Origin: Bacteroidales bacterium
GTDB lineage: Bacteria; Bacteroidota; Bacteroidia; Bacteroidales; G3-4614
Length of the DNA stretch: 38,362 nt
Assembly: GCA_017521245.1 (NCBI GenBank)
Contig: JAFXDI010000030.1
Coordinates: 1-38,362, forward strand
Reading direction: 5' to 3'
Positions 1-7,227 of this stretch are shown here, in pieces. Position numbers and translations under genes: made by a program. Below the pieces are notes generated by a model, which had not been told where the DNA came from, ran no database searches, and was given only the letters and a program-made list of their open reading frames with translations. Every line of letters starts with the position of its first letter. Position 1 is the stretch's first letter.

Positions 1-520
1 GCTGTTGCTGTTGTTGTTGCTGCTCTTTTTTATTTTCTTGCTGCTGTTGTTCTTGTTGTTGCTGTTGTTGCAACATTAATTGAGCCATTCGTAAGTTATA
101 TCGAGCATCTTCATCTTTTGGATTTTGGCGTAACGCATTTTTATAAGCCTCAATACTTTCTGCCACTTTCTTATCCATTAAATATGAATTTCCAAGATTA
201 TACCATGCTTCCGATGCTTTCTTTGGATCAGACTCAGAAACTGCAACTTTCTTAAATTCTTCCGCTGCATCGGCATATTTTTCTTGTTTATATAGAGCAT
301 CCCCTAAATTAAAGTTTGCCGTAACTGATGATGGTGAAGCCTCAAGAGCCTTACGATAATCAACCTCTGCTGAGACATAATTTTTTGCTTCAAACTCTTT
401 ATTTCCCCTTCTTATAGAGGTACGTTCAGTTTTATTACCAGAATCTGATCTATTATCATTCTGAGAAAATACCACACCGGGGAGCGACAACAATAGAGTA
501 ATTATTATAAATATTTTCAT
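1..520 (-). CDS. batC: BatC-like TPR protein, 3' end outside window
   Basis: Start ATG at 520-518; the frame stays open to the window edge, so the C-terminus is missing. The product begins with a signal peptide (MKIFIIIITLLLSLPG, then VVFSQ) and continues with TPR-type helices, including segments such as ANFNLGDALYKQEKYADAA and AWYNLGNSYLMDKKVAESI. After the last visible TPR the protein turns into a glutamine-rich stretch encoded by CAA/CAG codons at about 1-75. The start overlaps the batB stop by one base (TAATG), which indicates translational coupling. In Bacteroides the Bat (aerotolerance) operon has a TPR protein directly after batB, so position and domain content agree on BatC. Its exact role is not settled; Bat proteins are thought to form a periplasmic or inner-membrane complex. 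Confidence 0.85.
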   Translation of the reverse strand, partial: MKIFIIITLLLSLPGVVFSQNDNRSDSGNKTERTSIRRGNKEFEAKNYVSAEVDYRKALEASPSSVTANFNLGDALYKQEKYADAAEEFKKVAVSESDPKKASEAWYNLGNSYLMDKKVAESIEAYKNALRQNPKDEDARYNLRMAQLMLQQQQQQEQQQQENKKEQQQQQQQ

Positions 521-1548
521 TATTTATCGGTAAAAAAGTTTATTCTTTGGGTTAGTTTACTCTTTCCATTAAGTATCCATGAATCAACAAGTAAAAGGAT
601 AAATGCCAATATCGCCAATACTTGATATTGTTCTTCATAATCAGAATATACTTTAGATTCTATATCCGAGCCTTTCATCTTACGTACCTCTGCAACAATT
701 GCTCTTAAAGCACTATTTGAATTATCTGCCGATATATATATTCCATTACCTGCTTTTGCAATCTCCTGTCCAAGTTGCTCATTAAGTTTGGTTATAACAA
801 CATTTCCTTCACGGTCTTTAATAAAGTTATTTGAAGAGTTTCCTATGGGTATTGGTGCTCCTTTTGAGGTTCCTACTCCAATTACATCAACCCTAATACC
901 TCGCTTGGCAGCCTCAGTGGCAGCGCCAACTGCATCATCTTCATGATTTTCAGCATCAGTTATAACTATAATTGCTTTATCAGCACTATCATCTTGAGTG
1001 AATGAATTTGCCGCTAAATCAATTGCTCGTCCAATAGATGTTCCTTGTGTTGGAACCATATTTGTATTTATGGTTGACAAGAACATTTTTGCAGAGACAA
1101 AATCAGATGTTATAGGTAATTGGGTATAGGCATCACCAGCAAACACCACAAGACCTATTTTATCATTATCCAATTCATCAACAAGTTTTGACAGAATCAT
1201 CTTTGCTCTATCAAGTCGAGTTGGTGTAATATCTTTTGACATCATTGAGTTTGAAACATCAAGCACTATCTCAATCTCAACACCCTCTTTTTTTACAGTC
1301 TCCAACTTTGACCCCATTTGAGGACGGGCAATTACAAATATCAAAAGTATTAATGCAAGTTGTTGTAAAAAGAATTTTAATGACGGGCGATATTTTGATA
1401 CCTCGGGCATAAGAGGCTCAATAACCGAAATCTTTCCGAATTTTTTTAAATTCTTTCTACGTTTAAACTCTCCATAAAAAAAGACTCCCCATATTACTAC
1501 AACAATGAAGAGTAGATATAAATATTGCGGATTTGCAAATCTGAACAT
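520..1548 (-). CDS. batB: BatB, VWA-domain membrane protein
   Basis: A 342-aa protein with two N-terminal membrane segments (about 8-25 and 60-76), a von Willebrand factor A domain (about 90-280) and a C-terminal membrane segment (about 310-330). The metal-ion-dependent adhesion site is intact: DVSNS at 97-101, a GTS threonine near 169 and TDAEN near 197. This is the BatA/BatB architecture, a VWA domain facing the periplasm between membrane anchors. It lies 12 bp after batA and overlaps batC by one base. The short N-terminus MFRFANPQYLYLL resembles that of BatA, which supports the start. Bat operons were linked to aerotolerance in Bacteroides fragilis; MoxR is the presumed ATPase partner. BatA and BatB are paralogues, and the assignment here rests on gene order. 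Confidence 0.93.
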   Translation of the reverse strand: MFRFANPQYLYLLFIVVVIWGVFFYGEFKRRKNLKKFGKISVIEPLMPEVSKYRPSLKFFLQQLALILLIFVIARPQMGSKLETVKKEGVEIEIVLDVSNSMMSKDITPTRLDRAKMILSKLVDELDNDKIGLVVFAGDAYTQLPITSDFVSAKMFLSTINTNMVPTQGTSIGRAIDLAANSFTQDDSADKAIIVITDAENHEDDAVGAATEAAKRGIRVDVIGVGTSKGAPIPIGNSSNNFIKDREGNVVITKLNEQLGQEIAKAGNGIYISADNSNSALRAIVAEVRKMKGSDIESKVYSDYEEQYQVLAILAFILLLVDSWILNGKSKLTQRINFFTDK

Positions 1549-1560
1549 AGTTGTGTATGA

Positions 1561-2547
1561 TTAAGGAATATTTTTTAATATTGTATTTTTTAATAATATA
1601 TCGGCACACAAAAGCAACATTGCCAATATTGCCCACGGCATAAATCTTTCTTCTCTTTTACTATACTCTGTAACAGAAAGTTTAGTTTTTTCCAACTTAT
1701 CAATTTCCGAGAATATATCTTTCAACGCATTTTTATCTGTTGCTCTAAAATACTCACCATCAGTTTTAGAAGCAATCTCTTTTAGTGTGTTTTCATCAAT
1801 TTCAACAGGGTAATTTTGATACTGAATACCATATGGGGGTTGTACGGGATATGGAGCCATACCTTGAGTTCCAACACCAATTGTATATACCCTGATACCA
1901 AATGTCTTGGCAATATCCGCAGCAGTTACTGGCGCTATATCTCCTGCATTGTTAGTTCCGTCGGTAAGCAAAATAATTGTTTTAGATTTTGCAGGACCAT
2001 CTTTTATTCTATTAATTGCTGTTGCAAGACCATCTCCAATTGCTGTACGATCTTCTATCATTCCACACTCAACATCTTTCAAAAGATTTAATAATGCAGA
2101 GTGATCAGTTGTCATTGGGCACATGGTAAAACTCTCTCCTGCAAATATAACCAAACCTATATTATCGTATGTTCTTCCCGAGACAAACTGAGCCGCAACA
2201 TCTTTTGCAGCATCTACTCTATTGGGTTTAAAATCTCGTGCAAGCATTGATGTTGAAATATCGAGTGCAACAACAATGTCAATACCCTCAGTTGTACGAT
2301 TTGACCAACTATTTGTTGATTGAGGTCGTGCCAAGGCTATTATAAGTGCAGTTAATGCACACACTCGTAAAACAAAACGTAAATGTCGAAGATAATATTT
2401 ATAACTTCGGCTCAATTTATCAAATGGCAAGGTGGTTGACACCTCTATTGAAGCGTCACTCTTATGCTGTTTTAATATGTACCACGCCACAAGTGGTATA
2501 AGAAGTAACAATAACCACAAATAGGCTGGATTTGCAAATATCATCAT
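1561..2547 (-). CDS. batA: BatA, VWA-domain membrane protein
   Basis: VWA protein of 328 aa from the ATG at 2547, with membrane segments at both ends and a MIDAS motif (DISTS, followed by MLARDFKPNR) and TDGTNN further on. An in-frame GTG at 2556 would overlap the upstream stop by 4 bp and add three residues. I prefer 2547 because family members begin close to M(M)IFANPAYLWLL and because ATG is the commoner start. It follows the 319-aa membrane protein and precedes batB. The proline- and tyrosine-rich loop before the last helices (APYPVQPPYGIQYQNYP) is typical of Bacteroidota BatA. Likely role: periplasmic VWA component of a MoxR-coupled complex affecting stress tolerance; the molecular activity is not known from sequence. 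Confidence 0.93.
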   Translation of the reverse strand: MMIFANPAYLWLLLLLIPLVAWYILKQHKSDASIEVSTTLPFDKLSRSYKYYLRHLRFVLRVCALTALIIALARPQSTNSWSNRTTEGIDIVVALDISTSMLARDFKPNRVDAAKDVAAQFVSGRTYDNIGLVIFAGESFTMCPMTTDHSALLNLLKDVECGMIEDRTAIGDGLATAINRIKDGPAKSKTIILLTDGTNNAGDIAPVTAADIAKTFGIRVYTIGVGTQGMAPYPVQPPYGIQYQNYPVEIDENTLKEIASKTDGEYFRATDKNALKDIFSEIDKLEKTKLSVTEYSKREERFMPWAILAMLLLCADILLKNTILKNIP

Positions 2548-2552
2548 AATAA

Positions 2553-3512
2553 TCACTCTTTATTATTTTGAGTATCTTCTAATTGCTCTTCTGATTGAGG
2601 TTTTGTATCCTCCACAAAAGAGATTGCATTACGCATGGAAGCCTCATTATCATCAGGCAATGGTCGCATTTTTGCAAACTTTACAAAATCGGCTACTGCT
2701 AATATACTCTTCATATTCTTTTCAACCAATTTTGTCTCTTTATTTTCTCTTAAAGAGGCAAGTATTTGAGTTGATGTCATCTCCATTGCATTTATGCCAA
2801 AACGCAAATTGAGATACTCTCGTAAAATATCAATAAGTCGTGTATAGTAAAGTTTGTCTTGTCCCGATTGCCATAACTTCTCTTCTTTTAATTTCAAGAG
2901 TTCTTCCATTGCCTTTTCGTAAGGAGGTATCTGTGCTATCTCCTGAGCCTTTTCTAATAGATCTTTCTTAAAGAATTTAAGATAAGCATATATTGCAACA
3001 CAAATTATAAGAAGAACTAAAAGAATAATCCATACATAACCGGGAATAAAATCTAATAAAACAAAGCGAGGAGACCAAACATCTTTTATCTCTTTTAAGT
3101 CAAGATTTTGTTGATCAACTACAACAGGAACCACTTTTAAACTTAATGATTCCGAAGCAAAAGTGTCTTTATCCAATAGACACTTTATTGGTGGTATATA
3201 ATAGAATCCCGAATCAAAAGATGTTATAATTATGTCTTTATTAATTTGAATACGATTATTCTTTATATCAGTTGTATCTCCTTCTGTTACAGACAACACC
3301 TCAACTCCTTGAGTTAGTGTATCAGATGGTATAAGCATCAATAATTGAGCATCTTTATCTTGAACAACCTCAAGCTTTATGGAAGTTTGTTCTCCCATCC
3401 ATATTGCTGAGGAGTCCATTTTTGTTGACACTATAACACTCTGTGCCATTACAGAGGTTGAGAACATCAACAAAAAAGCATAAAGAACTCTTTTTATATT
3501 TGTAAAAAACAT
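2553..3512 (-). CDS. Bat-operon membrane-anchored protein of unknown function
   Basis: A 319-aa protein with a signal peptide (about 1-23, ending MAQ), a beta-rich periplasmic region (about 25-155), one strong membrane helix (about 157-180, VWIILLVLLIICVAIYAYL) and a cytoplasmic charged, helical tail of about 140 residues. I recognise the position, between the DUF58 gene and batA, as typical of Bacteroidota Bat operons, but the family has no agreed function. The single-pass layout could link periplasmic Bat components to cytoplasmic MoxR and DUF58; this is inference. It ends in TGA at 2555-2553, just before the batA start, and begins 20 bp after the DUF58 gene. No catalytic motif is visible. 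Confidence 0.85.
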   Translation of the reverse strand: MFFTNIKRVLYAFLLMFSTSVMAQSVIVSTKMDSSAIWMGEQTSIKLEVVQDKDAQLLMLIPSDTLTQGVEVLSVTEGDTTDIKNNRIQINKDIIITSFDSGFYYIPPIKCLLDKDTFASESLSLKVVPVVVDQQNLDLKEIKDVWSPRFVLLDFIPGYVWIILLVLLIICVAIYAYLKFFKKDLLEKAQEIAQIPPYEKAMEELLKLKEEKLWQSGQDKLYYTRLIDILREYLNLRFGINAMEMTSTQILASLRENKETKLVEKNMKSILAVADFVKFAKMRPLPDDNEASMRNAISFVEDTKPQSEEQLEDTQNNKE

Positions 3513-3532
3513 AAGTTATCTATCTTTTATAA

Positions 3533-4399
3533 TTATCTTTTTTCAAAGAGAGTCATCAATGAACGAACATAATCTTCATCAGTTGCAATAGAGGTTATAT
3601 CCACTCCGCTTTTTCGTGCTGCATCTTGCATTGCTTCTTGACACGAATTCCACCAAGATGTATATTGCTCTCGTACTTTCTTTGACGAAGTATCAATCCA
3701 CATATCACCACCCCTCTCTGCATCTTTTAATTTAATTAATCCTACATTGGGTAATTCTGCTTCGCGTTTATCATATATTTGCAATGCAACCATATCATGC
3801 CTATTATTTGCAATAGTAAGTGCTTTTTGATAATTCTTTTTATCAATAAAATCACTCATCATAAATATGGTACAACGTTTCTTTATAGCATTAGTTACGT
3901 ACTCCAAAGCAAGTGCAATATCAGTTTTTTTGTTCTGTGGAGTAAATTCTATTAACTCTCTAATTATATACAGAACATGACGTCTTCCCTTTTTAGGTGG
4001 TATAAACTTCTCAATTTTATCCGAGAAGAATACAACGCCTATTTTATCGTTGTTTTGAATTGTAGAAAAGGCAAGAGTTGCAGCAATCTGAGTTATCATC
4101 TCCTTTTTTGATTCTCCCACTGCTCCAAAATTACGACTTGCAGATACATCAATAAGCAACATAACTGTAAGTTCTCGTTCCTCTTCAAAAACCTTTATAA
4201 AGGGTTTATTGTGTCGTGCTGTAACATTCCAATCTATATCGCGAACGTCATCACCAAACTGATACTCTCTAACTTCTGAGAACGTCATTCCCCTACCCTT
4301 AAAGGCAGAGTGATATTGTCCCGCAAAAATATTGCGAGATAATCCGCGACTCTTAATCTCAATCTGACGGACCTTTTTTAATAAATCTGATGTCTCCAT
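3533..4399 (-). CDS. DUF58 domain protein (MoxR-associated)
   Basis: A 288-aa soluble protein with the DUF58 signature: the stretch FSEVREYQFGDDVRDIDW at 40-57 and the following ARHNKPFIK. After it comes a VWA-like fold with a DVSAS motif at 84-88. DUF58 proteins are nearly always next to MoxR ATPases and are proposed to be their substrate or adaptor; the function is not proved for this family. The gene lies 20 bp downstream of moxR and 20 bp upstream of the 319-aa membrane-protein gene, so it belongs to the same transcript. No membrane helix or signal peptide is seen, so it is probably cytoplasmic. Length and motif order are normal for the family. Confidence 0.93.
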   Translation of the reverse strand: METSDLLKKVRQIEIKSRGLSRNIFAGQYHSAFKGRGMTFSEVREYQFGDDVRDIDWNVTARHNKPFIKVFEEERELTVMLLIDVSASRNFGAVGESKKEMITQIAATLAFSTIQNNDKIGVVFFSDKIEKFIPPKKGRRHVLYIIRELIEFTPQNKKTDIALALEYVTNAIKKRCTIFMMSDFIDKKNYQKALTIANNRHDMVALQIYDKREAELPNVGLIKLKDAERGGDMWIDTSSKKVREQYTSWWNSCQEAMQDAARKSGVDITSIATDEDYVRSLMTLFEKR

Positions 4400-4419
4400 C
4401 CGATAAAGATTTCTATTAA

Positions 4420-5415
4420 TTAGGGAACTTCTACTTTATTAAGGATTTCACTTATTACCTCTTCTGTGGTAATATTATTTGCTTCTGCTTCGTAACTTAA
4501 TCCAATACGGTGACGTAGGACATCGTGACAAACGGCACGAATATCCTCAGGTATTACATATCCTCTTTGTTTTAAGAAAGCATATGCTCGAGCAGCAAGA
4601 GCCAAATTAATAGATGCTCGTGGAGAAGCTCCGAAAGAAATCATATCTTTCAAATCTTTTAATTCATAATCTTGAGGGAAACGTGTTGCAAAAACTATAT
4701 CAACAATATATCTCTCAATCTTTTCATCTAAATAGACTTTACGAACTACATCACGAGCTTCAACAATCTCAGAAGGTTTAATTACAGGTTTTAAATCAAA
4801 TGATTCTCCTGATATGTTTTGACGTATTATCTGTTTCTCCTCCTCTTTTTTAGGATAACCGATAATAACCTTTAACATAAAACGGTCAACTTGTGCCTCG
4901 GGCAAAGGATAAGTACCCTCTTGCTCAATAGGGTTTTGGGTTGCCATAACAAGGAAAGGATCATCAAGTTTATAAGTATTTTCACCAATTGTTACTTGAC
5001 GCTCTTGCATCGCTTCCAATAAAGCACTTTGTACTTTTGCCGGAGCACGGTTTATCTCATCTGCCAATACAAAGTTAGCAAAGATAGGCCCCTTCTTTGA
5101 TAGGAATTGTTCTTTTGCCGGACTATATATCATAGTACCAATAACATCGGCAGGCAAAAGATCTGGAGTAAATTGTATTCGGTTATACTTTGCATCAATT
5201 AAAGATGCCAACGATTTAATTGCCAATGTTTTTGCCAAACCCGGAACTCCTTCTAATAGAATATGTCCATTAGACAACAATCCTATTAACAGAGAATCAA
5301 CAAGGTGTTTTTGACCTACAATAACCTTATCCATTCCCATTGTAATTGTATTTACAAAAGAACTTTTACTTGCAATTAGTTCATTAAGTTCACGAATATC
5401 AACCATTTGATTCAT
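4420..5415 (-). CDS. moxR: MoxR-family AAA+ ATPase
   Basis: A 331-aa AAA+ ATPase. The Walker A motif GVPGLAKT is at 56-63 and Walker B at about 116-120 (VLADEINRAP). Sensor 1 is present as MATQNP, followed by the family motif EQEGTYPLPEAQVDRFM. The C-terminus carries the MoxR lid (SFGASPRASINLALAARA). MoxR ATPases act as chaperone-like assembly factors for VWA proteins; here the likely clients are BatA and BatB. It is the first gene of the Bat operon, with a promoter-like element at 5457-5464 about 40 bp upstream. A second in-frame Met three codons in is an alternative start. Confidence 0.95.
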   Translation of the reverse strand: MNQMVDIRELNELIASKSSFVNTITMGMDKVIVGQKHLVDSLLIGLLSNGHILLEGVPGLAKTLAIKSLASLIDAKYNRIQFTPDLLPADVIGTMIYSPAKEQFLSKKGPIFANFVLADEINRAPAKVQSALLEAMQERQVTIGENTYKLDDPFLVMATQNPIEQEGTYPLPEAQVDRFMLKVIIGYPKKEEEKQIIRQNISGESFDLKPVIKPSEIVEARDVVRKVYLDEKIERYIVDIVFATRFPQDYELKDLKDMISFGASPRASINLALAARAYAFLKQRGYVIPEDIRAVCHDVLRHRIGLSYEAEANNITTEEVISEILNKVEVP

Positions 5416-5456
5416 ATCTTATTTATATTTATAAATTAATTTTTCAAAAACTGTCA

Positions 5457-5464
5457 CAAAGTTA
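5457..5464 (-). promoter_or_regulatory. Promoter -7 element of the moxR-bat operon
   Basis: Read on the minus strand this is TAACTTTG, an exact match to the Bacteroidota -7 consensus TAnnTTTG, about 40 bp before the moxR start. A TTG lies 22 bp further upstream, one or two bases beyond ideal -33 spacing, immediately at the foot of the terminator hairpin of the preceding gene. Confidence 0.65.
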
Positions 5465-5487
5465 ACGTCTATATACTTAAATTTAAC

Positions 5488-5520
5488 AATTGCGACTGTT
5501 AAAAATAACAAATCGCAATT
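5488..5520 (-). terminator. Terminator-like hairpin after the HU-LysM gene
   Basis: Arms AATTGCGA (5488-5495) and TCGCAATT (5513-5520) are perfectly complementary. Nested inside, TGTTA (5497-5501) pairs with TAACA (5506-5510) around an AAAA loop. It lies 15 bp beyond the stop of the gene ending at 5535. The tract after the stem is only moderately U-rich, so termination may be incomplete or Rho-assisted. Confidence 0.55.
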
Positions 5521-5534
5521 AATTAATATTATAT

Positions 5535-6743
5535 CTACTCTATTTCATACAATATCTGTTGTTCAAGTGCTTTTGCTCTCTTCAGAGACTCGGGATTAGA
5601 GGCATCTATATCATATTTACTTGCATCAGGAACAATTACCTTATCTCCCGGTTGCAAATCTTTGGGATTCCAAATCTTATTCTCTCTATAAATATATACC
5701 CAGAACACTTTATCCCCATAATATTTATTGGCAATAGTTGTTAAGAACTTTCCTCTTGTTATTGTCTCAATAATGGGCTCTTTAGGCTTAACATCTTCAA
5801 CAACATTAACGCTATCAACCACCTCTGTTTTTATAGCATCTTCTACTTTTACAACCTCGATACTATCTATGGGATTAACAACTGATATATCTGCATTGTT
5901 CTTAGAGATATTATCACTCTCAGCGTCTTTATCACTATTTTGTTCAACTAAAGAAGATAGATTAAATGATGAGAATGAAAGAGAAAATCCTTTCTCGTTA
6001 CCAATAAAGAACTTCCAAATAAATATAAAAACAACAAATAATAGCAAAGCAGTCAAGAACCCACTTATATACCCATTACGAGTGTGCTTACGATACTCCC
6101 TTTCAATTTTCTTTTCATCAAGAACTTTAGCTGTATCTCCTGTTTTAACTTCTGTTAGAGATATATTATTTTCTGATTCTGTTTTTTCGCAATCATCCTC
6201 AATAGTATCTTCTATTTGTTCGGCAACACTCTCTGATTGCTCTTTGTTATCTTCATCAGAATTCTCTTGAGCATCCTCGTTTACTTGATCAATATCTTGC
6301 GATTGTTCTGCTATATCAACAATTACAACATTCTCATTTTGAGCCAATGCGTTATCTTCTGATTGTTCATTAGTTTCAACATTAACCAACTGAGAATTAT
6401 CCTCTTGCAGGTCATCATTATTTACAGTAACAACCTCTGTTGTGAATGCAGCAAAAGGAGCATTTACAGCATCTCGCATAGATTTGTCAGGTGTAAAAGA
6501 CAATTTATAGTGACCGGGTATTTCAATACTCTCCTTTGTATTTACATCAACACTTGTACGTGCATCAACCCATACAGGAGAGAATGTTCCTACTCCTTTA
6601 ATTGTAAGAGACTCCCCTTTTGATATAACCTCAGAAGCCAAAAGGAAAAACTCTTTAACAAACTGTTCCGCCTCCTTTTTAGTCAATCCGCTTTTATCTG
6701 CTACAGATTCAGCAATATCTAATATGGTAAGTTTATTATTCAT
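5535..6743 (-). CDS. Membrane protein with HU-like N-terminus and C-terminal LysM
   Basis: A 402-aa protein in four parts. Residues 1-100 are an HU/IHF-like domain (start MNNKLTILDIAESVADKSG, then IKGVGTFSPVWVDAR). The NPxTG loop that intercalates DNA in true HU is absent. Residues 101-220 are very acidic and probably disordered. One membrane helix spans about 226-247 (ISGFLTALLLFVVFIFIW), preceded by basic residues (REYRKHTRNG). Residues 327-372 are a LysM domain (ETITRGKFLTTIANKYYG, then PGDKVIVP). The positive-inside rule puts the HU part in the cytoplasm and LysM in the periplasm, where LysM binds peptidoglycan. The start overlaps the upstream HU gene by 8 bp, so the two are coupled. A link between nucleoid and cell wall is an attractive inference, not shown. 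Confidence 0.88.
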   Translation of the reverse strand: MNNKLTILDIAESVADKSGLTKKEAEQFVKEFFLLASEVISKGESLTIKGVGTFSPVWVDARTSVDVNTKESIEIPGHYKLSFTPDKSMRDAVNAPFAAFTTEVVTVNNDDLQEDNSQLVNVETNEQSEDNALAQNENVVIVDIAEQSQDIDQVNEDAQENSDEDNKEQSESVAEQIEDTIEDDCEKTESENNISLTEVKTGDTAKVLDEKKIEREYRKHTRNGYISGFLTALLLFVVFIFIWKFFIGNEKGFSLSFSSFNLSSLVEQNSDKDAESDNISKNNADISVVNPIDSIEVVKVEDAIKTEVVDSVNVVEDVKPKEPIIETITRGKFLTTIANKYYGDKVFWVYIYRENKIWNPKDLQPGDKVIVPDASKYDIDASNPESLKRAKALEQQILYEIE

Positions 6744-7026
6744 TTGGTTTAATTCCTTTTAATTGATTCTTAATTGATGTTGAGGGTTTAAATGTCAAAA
6801 CAATTTTTGGAGGCACAAGCATTTTGCTACCAGTTGCAGGATTAAAAATTTCACGCTCTAATTTCTTTTTTGGTTCAAAATTACCAAACCCTTTAACTGA
6901 AACAGTATTCATATCGGCACATTGCTCTTTCAATGTTTTAACAACACATGAAGAGATGCGTTCAGTACTCCTTTTATCCTTACCTACCCTCTTTTGAAGA
7001 AGTTCTAAAAATTCTTTATATTCCAT
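6736..7026 (-). CDS. HU-family DNA-binding protein
   Basis: A 96-aa basic protein covering the whole HU/IHF fold: helices in residues 1-40, then VSVKGFGNFEPKKK, the arm with FNPATGSKMLVPP containing the DNA-intercalating proline, and FKPSTSIKNQLKG at the end. HU proteins bend and compact DNA as dimers. The gene is first in a two-gene unit with the HU-TM-LysM gene, overlapping it by 8 bp, and has a TATCTTTG promoter element about 40 bp upstream. It may pair with itself or with the HU-like domain of its neighbour; the sequence cannot decide. Length matches the family norm of about 90-100 aa. Confidence 0.93.
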   Translation of the reverse strand: MEYKEFLELLQKRVGKDKRSTERISSCVVKTLKEQCADMNTVSVKGFGNFEPKKKLEREIFNPATGSKMLVPPKIVLTFKPSTSIKNQLKGIKPNE

Positions 7027-7064
7027 TATTTTTGAAAATAATCAACAACTTAATTGTTAATTTA

Positions 7065-7072
7065 CAAAGATA
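7065..7072 (-). promoter_or_regulatory. Promoter -7 element upstream of the HU gene
   Basis: The minus strand reads TATCTTTG, an exact TAnnTTTG match, 39 bp before the HU start. No clear TTTG is seen at -33; the region upstream is only T-rich. Confidence 0.6.
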
Positions 7073-7171
7073 CGCAAAATATATAAAAGATAAAATATGT
7101 AAGAGAAAAAGTTCTGTAAGTTATATTACAAGATACCAATAAAAATAGTTATCTGTTTTTACATATAAACA

Positions 7172-7201
7172 AGAAAGAGTGTGTTGAGACACACTCTTTC
7201 T
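7172..7201 (-). terminator. Intrinsic terminator of rho
   Basis: A perfect 13-bp stem (AGAAAGAGTGTGT at 7172-7184, complement at 7189-7201) with a 4-nt loop, 27 bp after the rho stop. On the minus strand it is followed by a moderately T-rich run. On the plus strand no T-run follows, so it is assigned to rho. Confidence 0.75.
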
Positions 7202-7227
7202 AATATTTATATCTTAAGAACTTTACA

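Noticed and set aside
5728..6270. 180-codon plus-strand ORF opposite the HU-LysM gene
   Set aside because: Its Ser/Thr/Leu-rich composition mirrors the acidic linker on the other strand; there is no independent start signal or domain.
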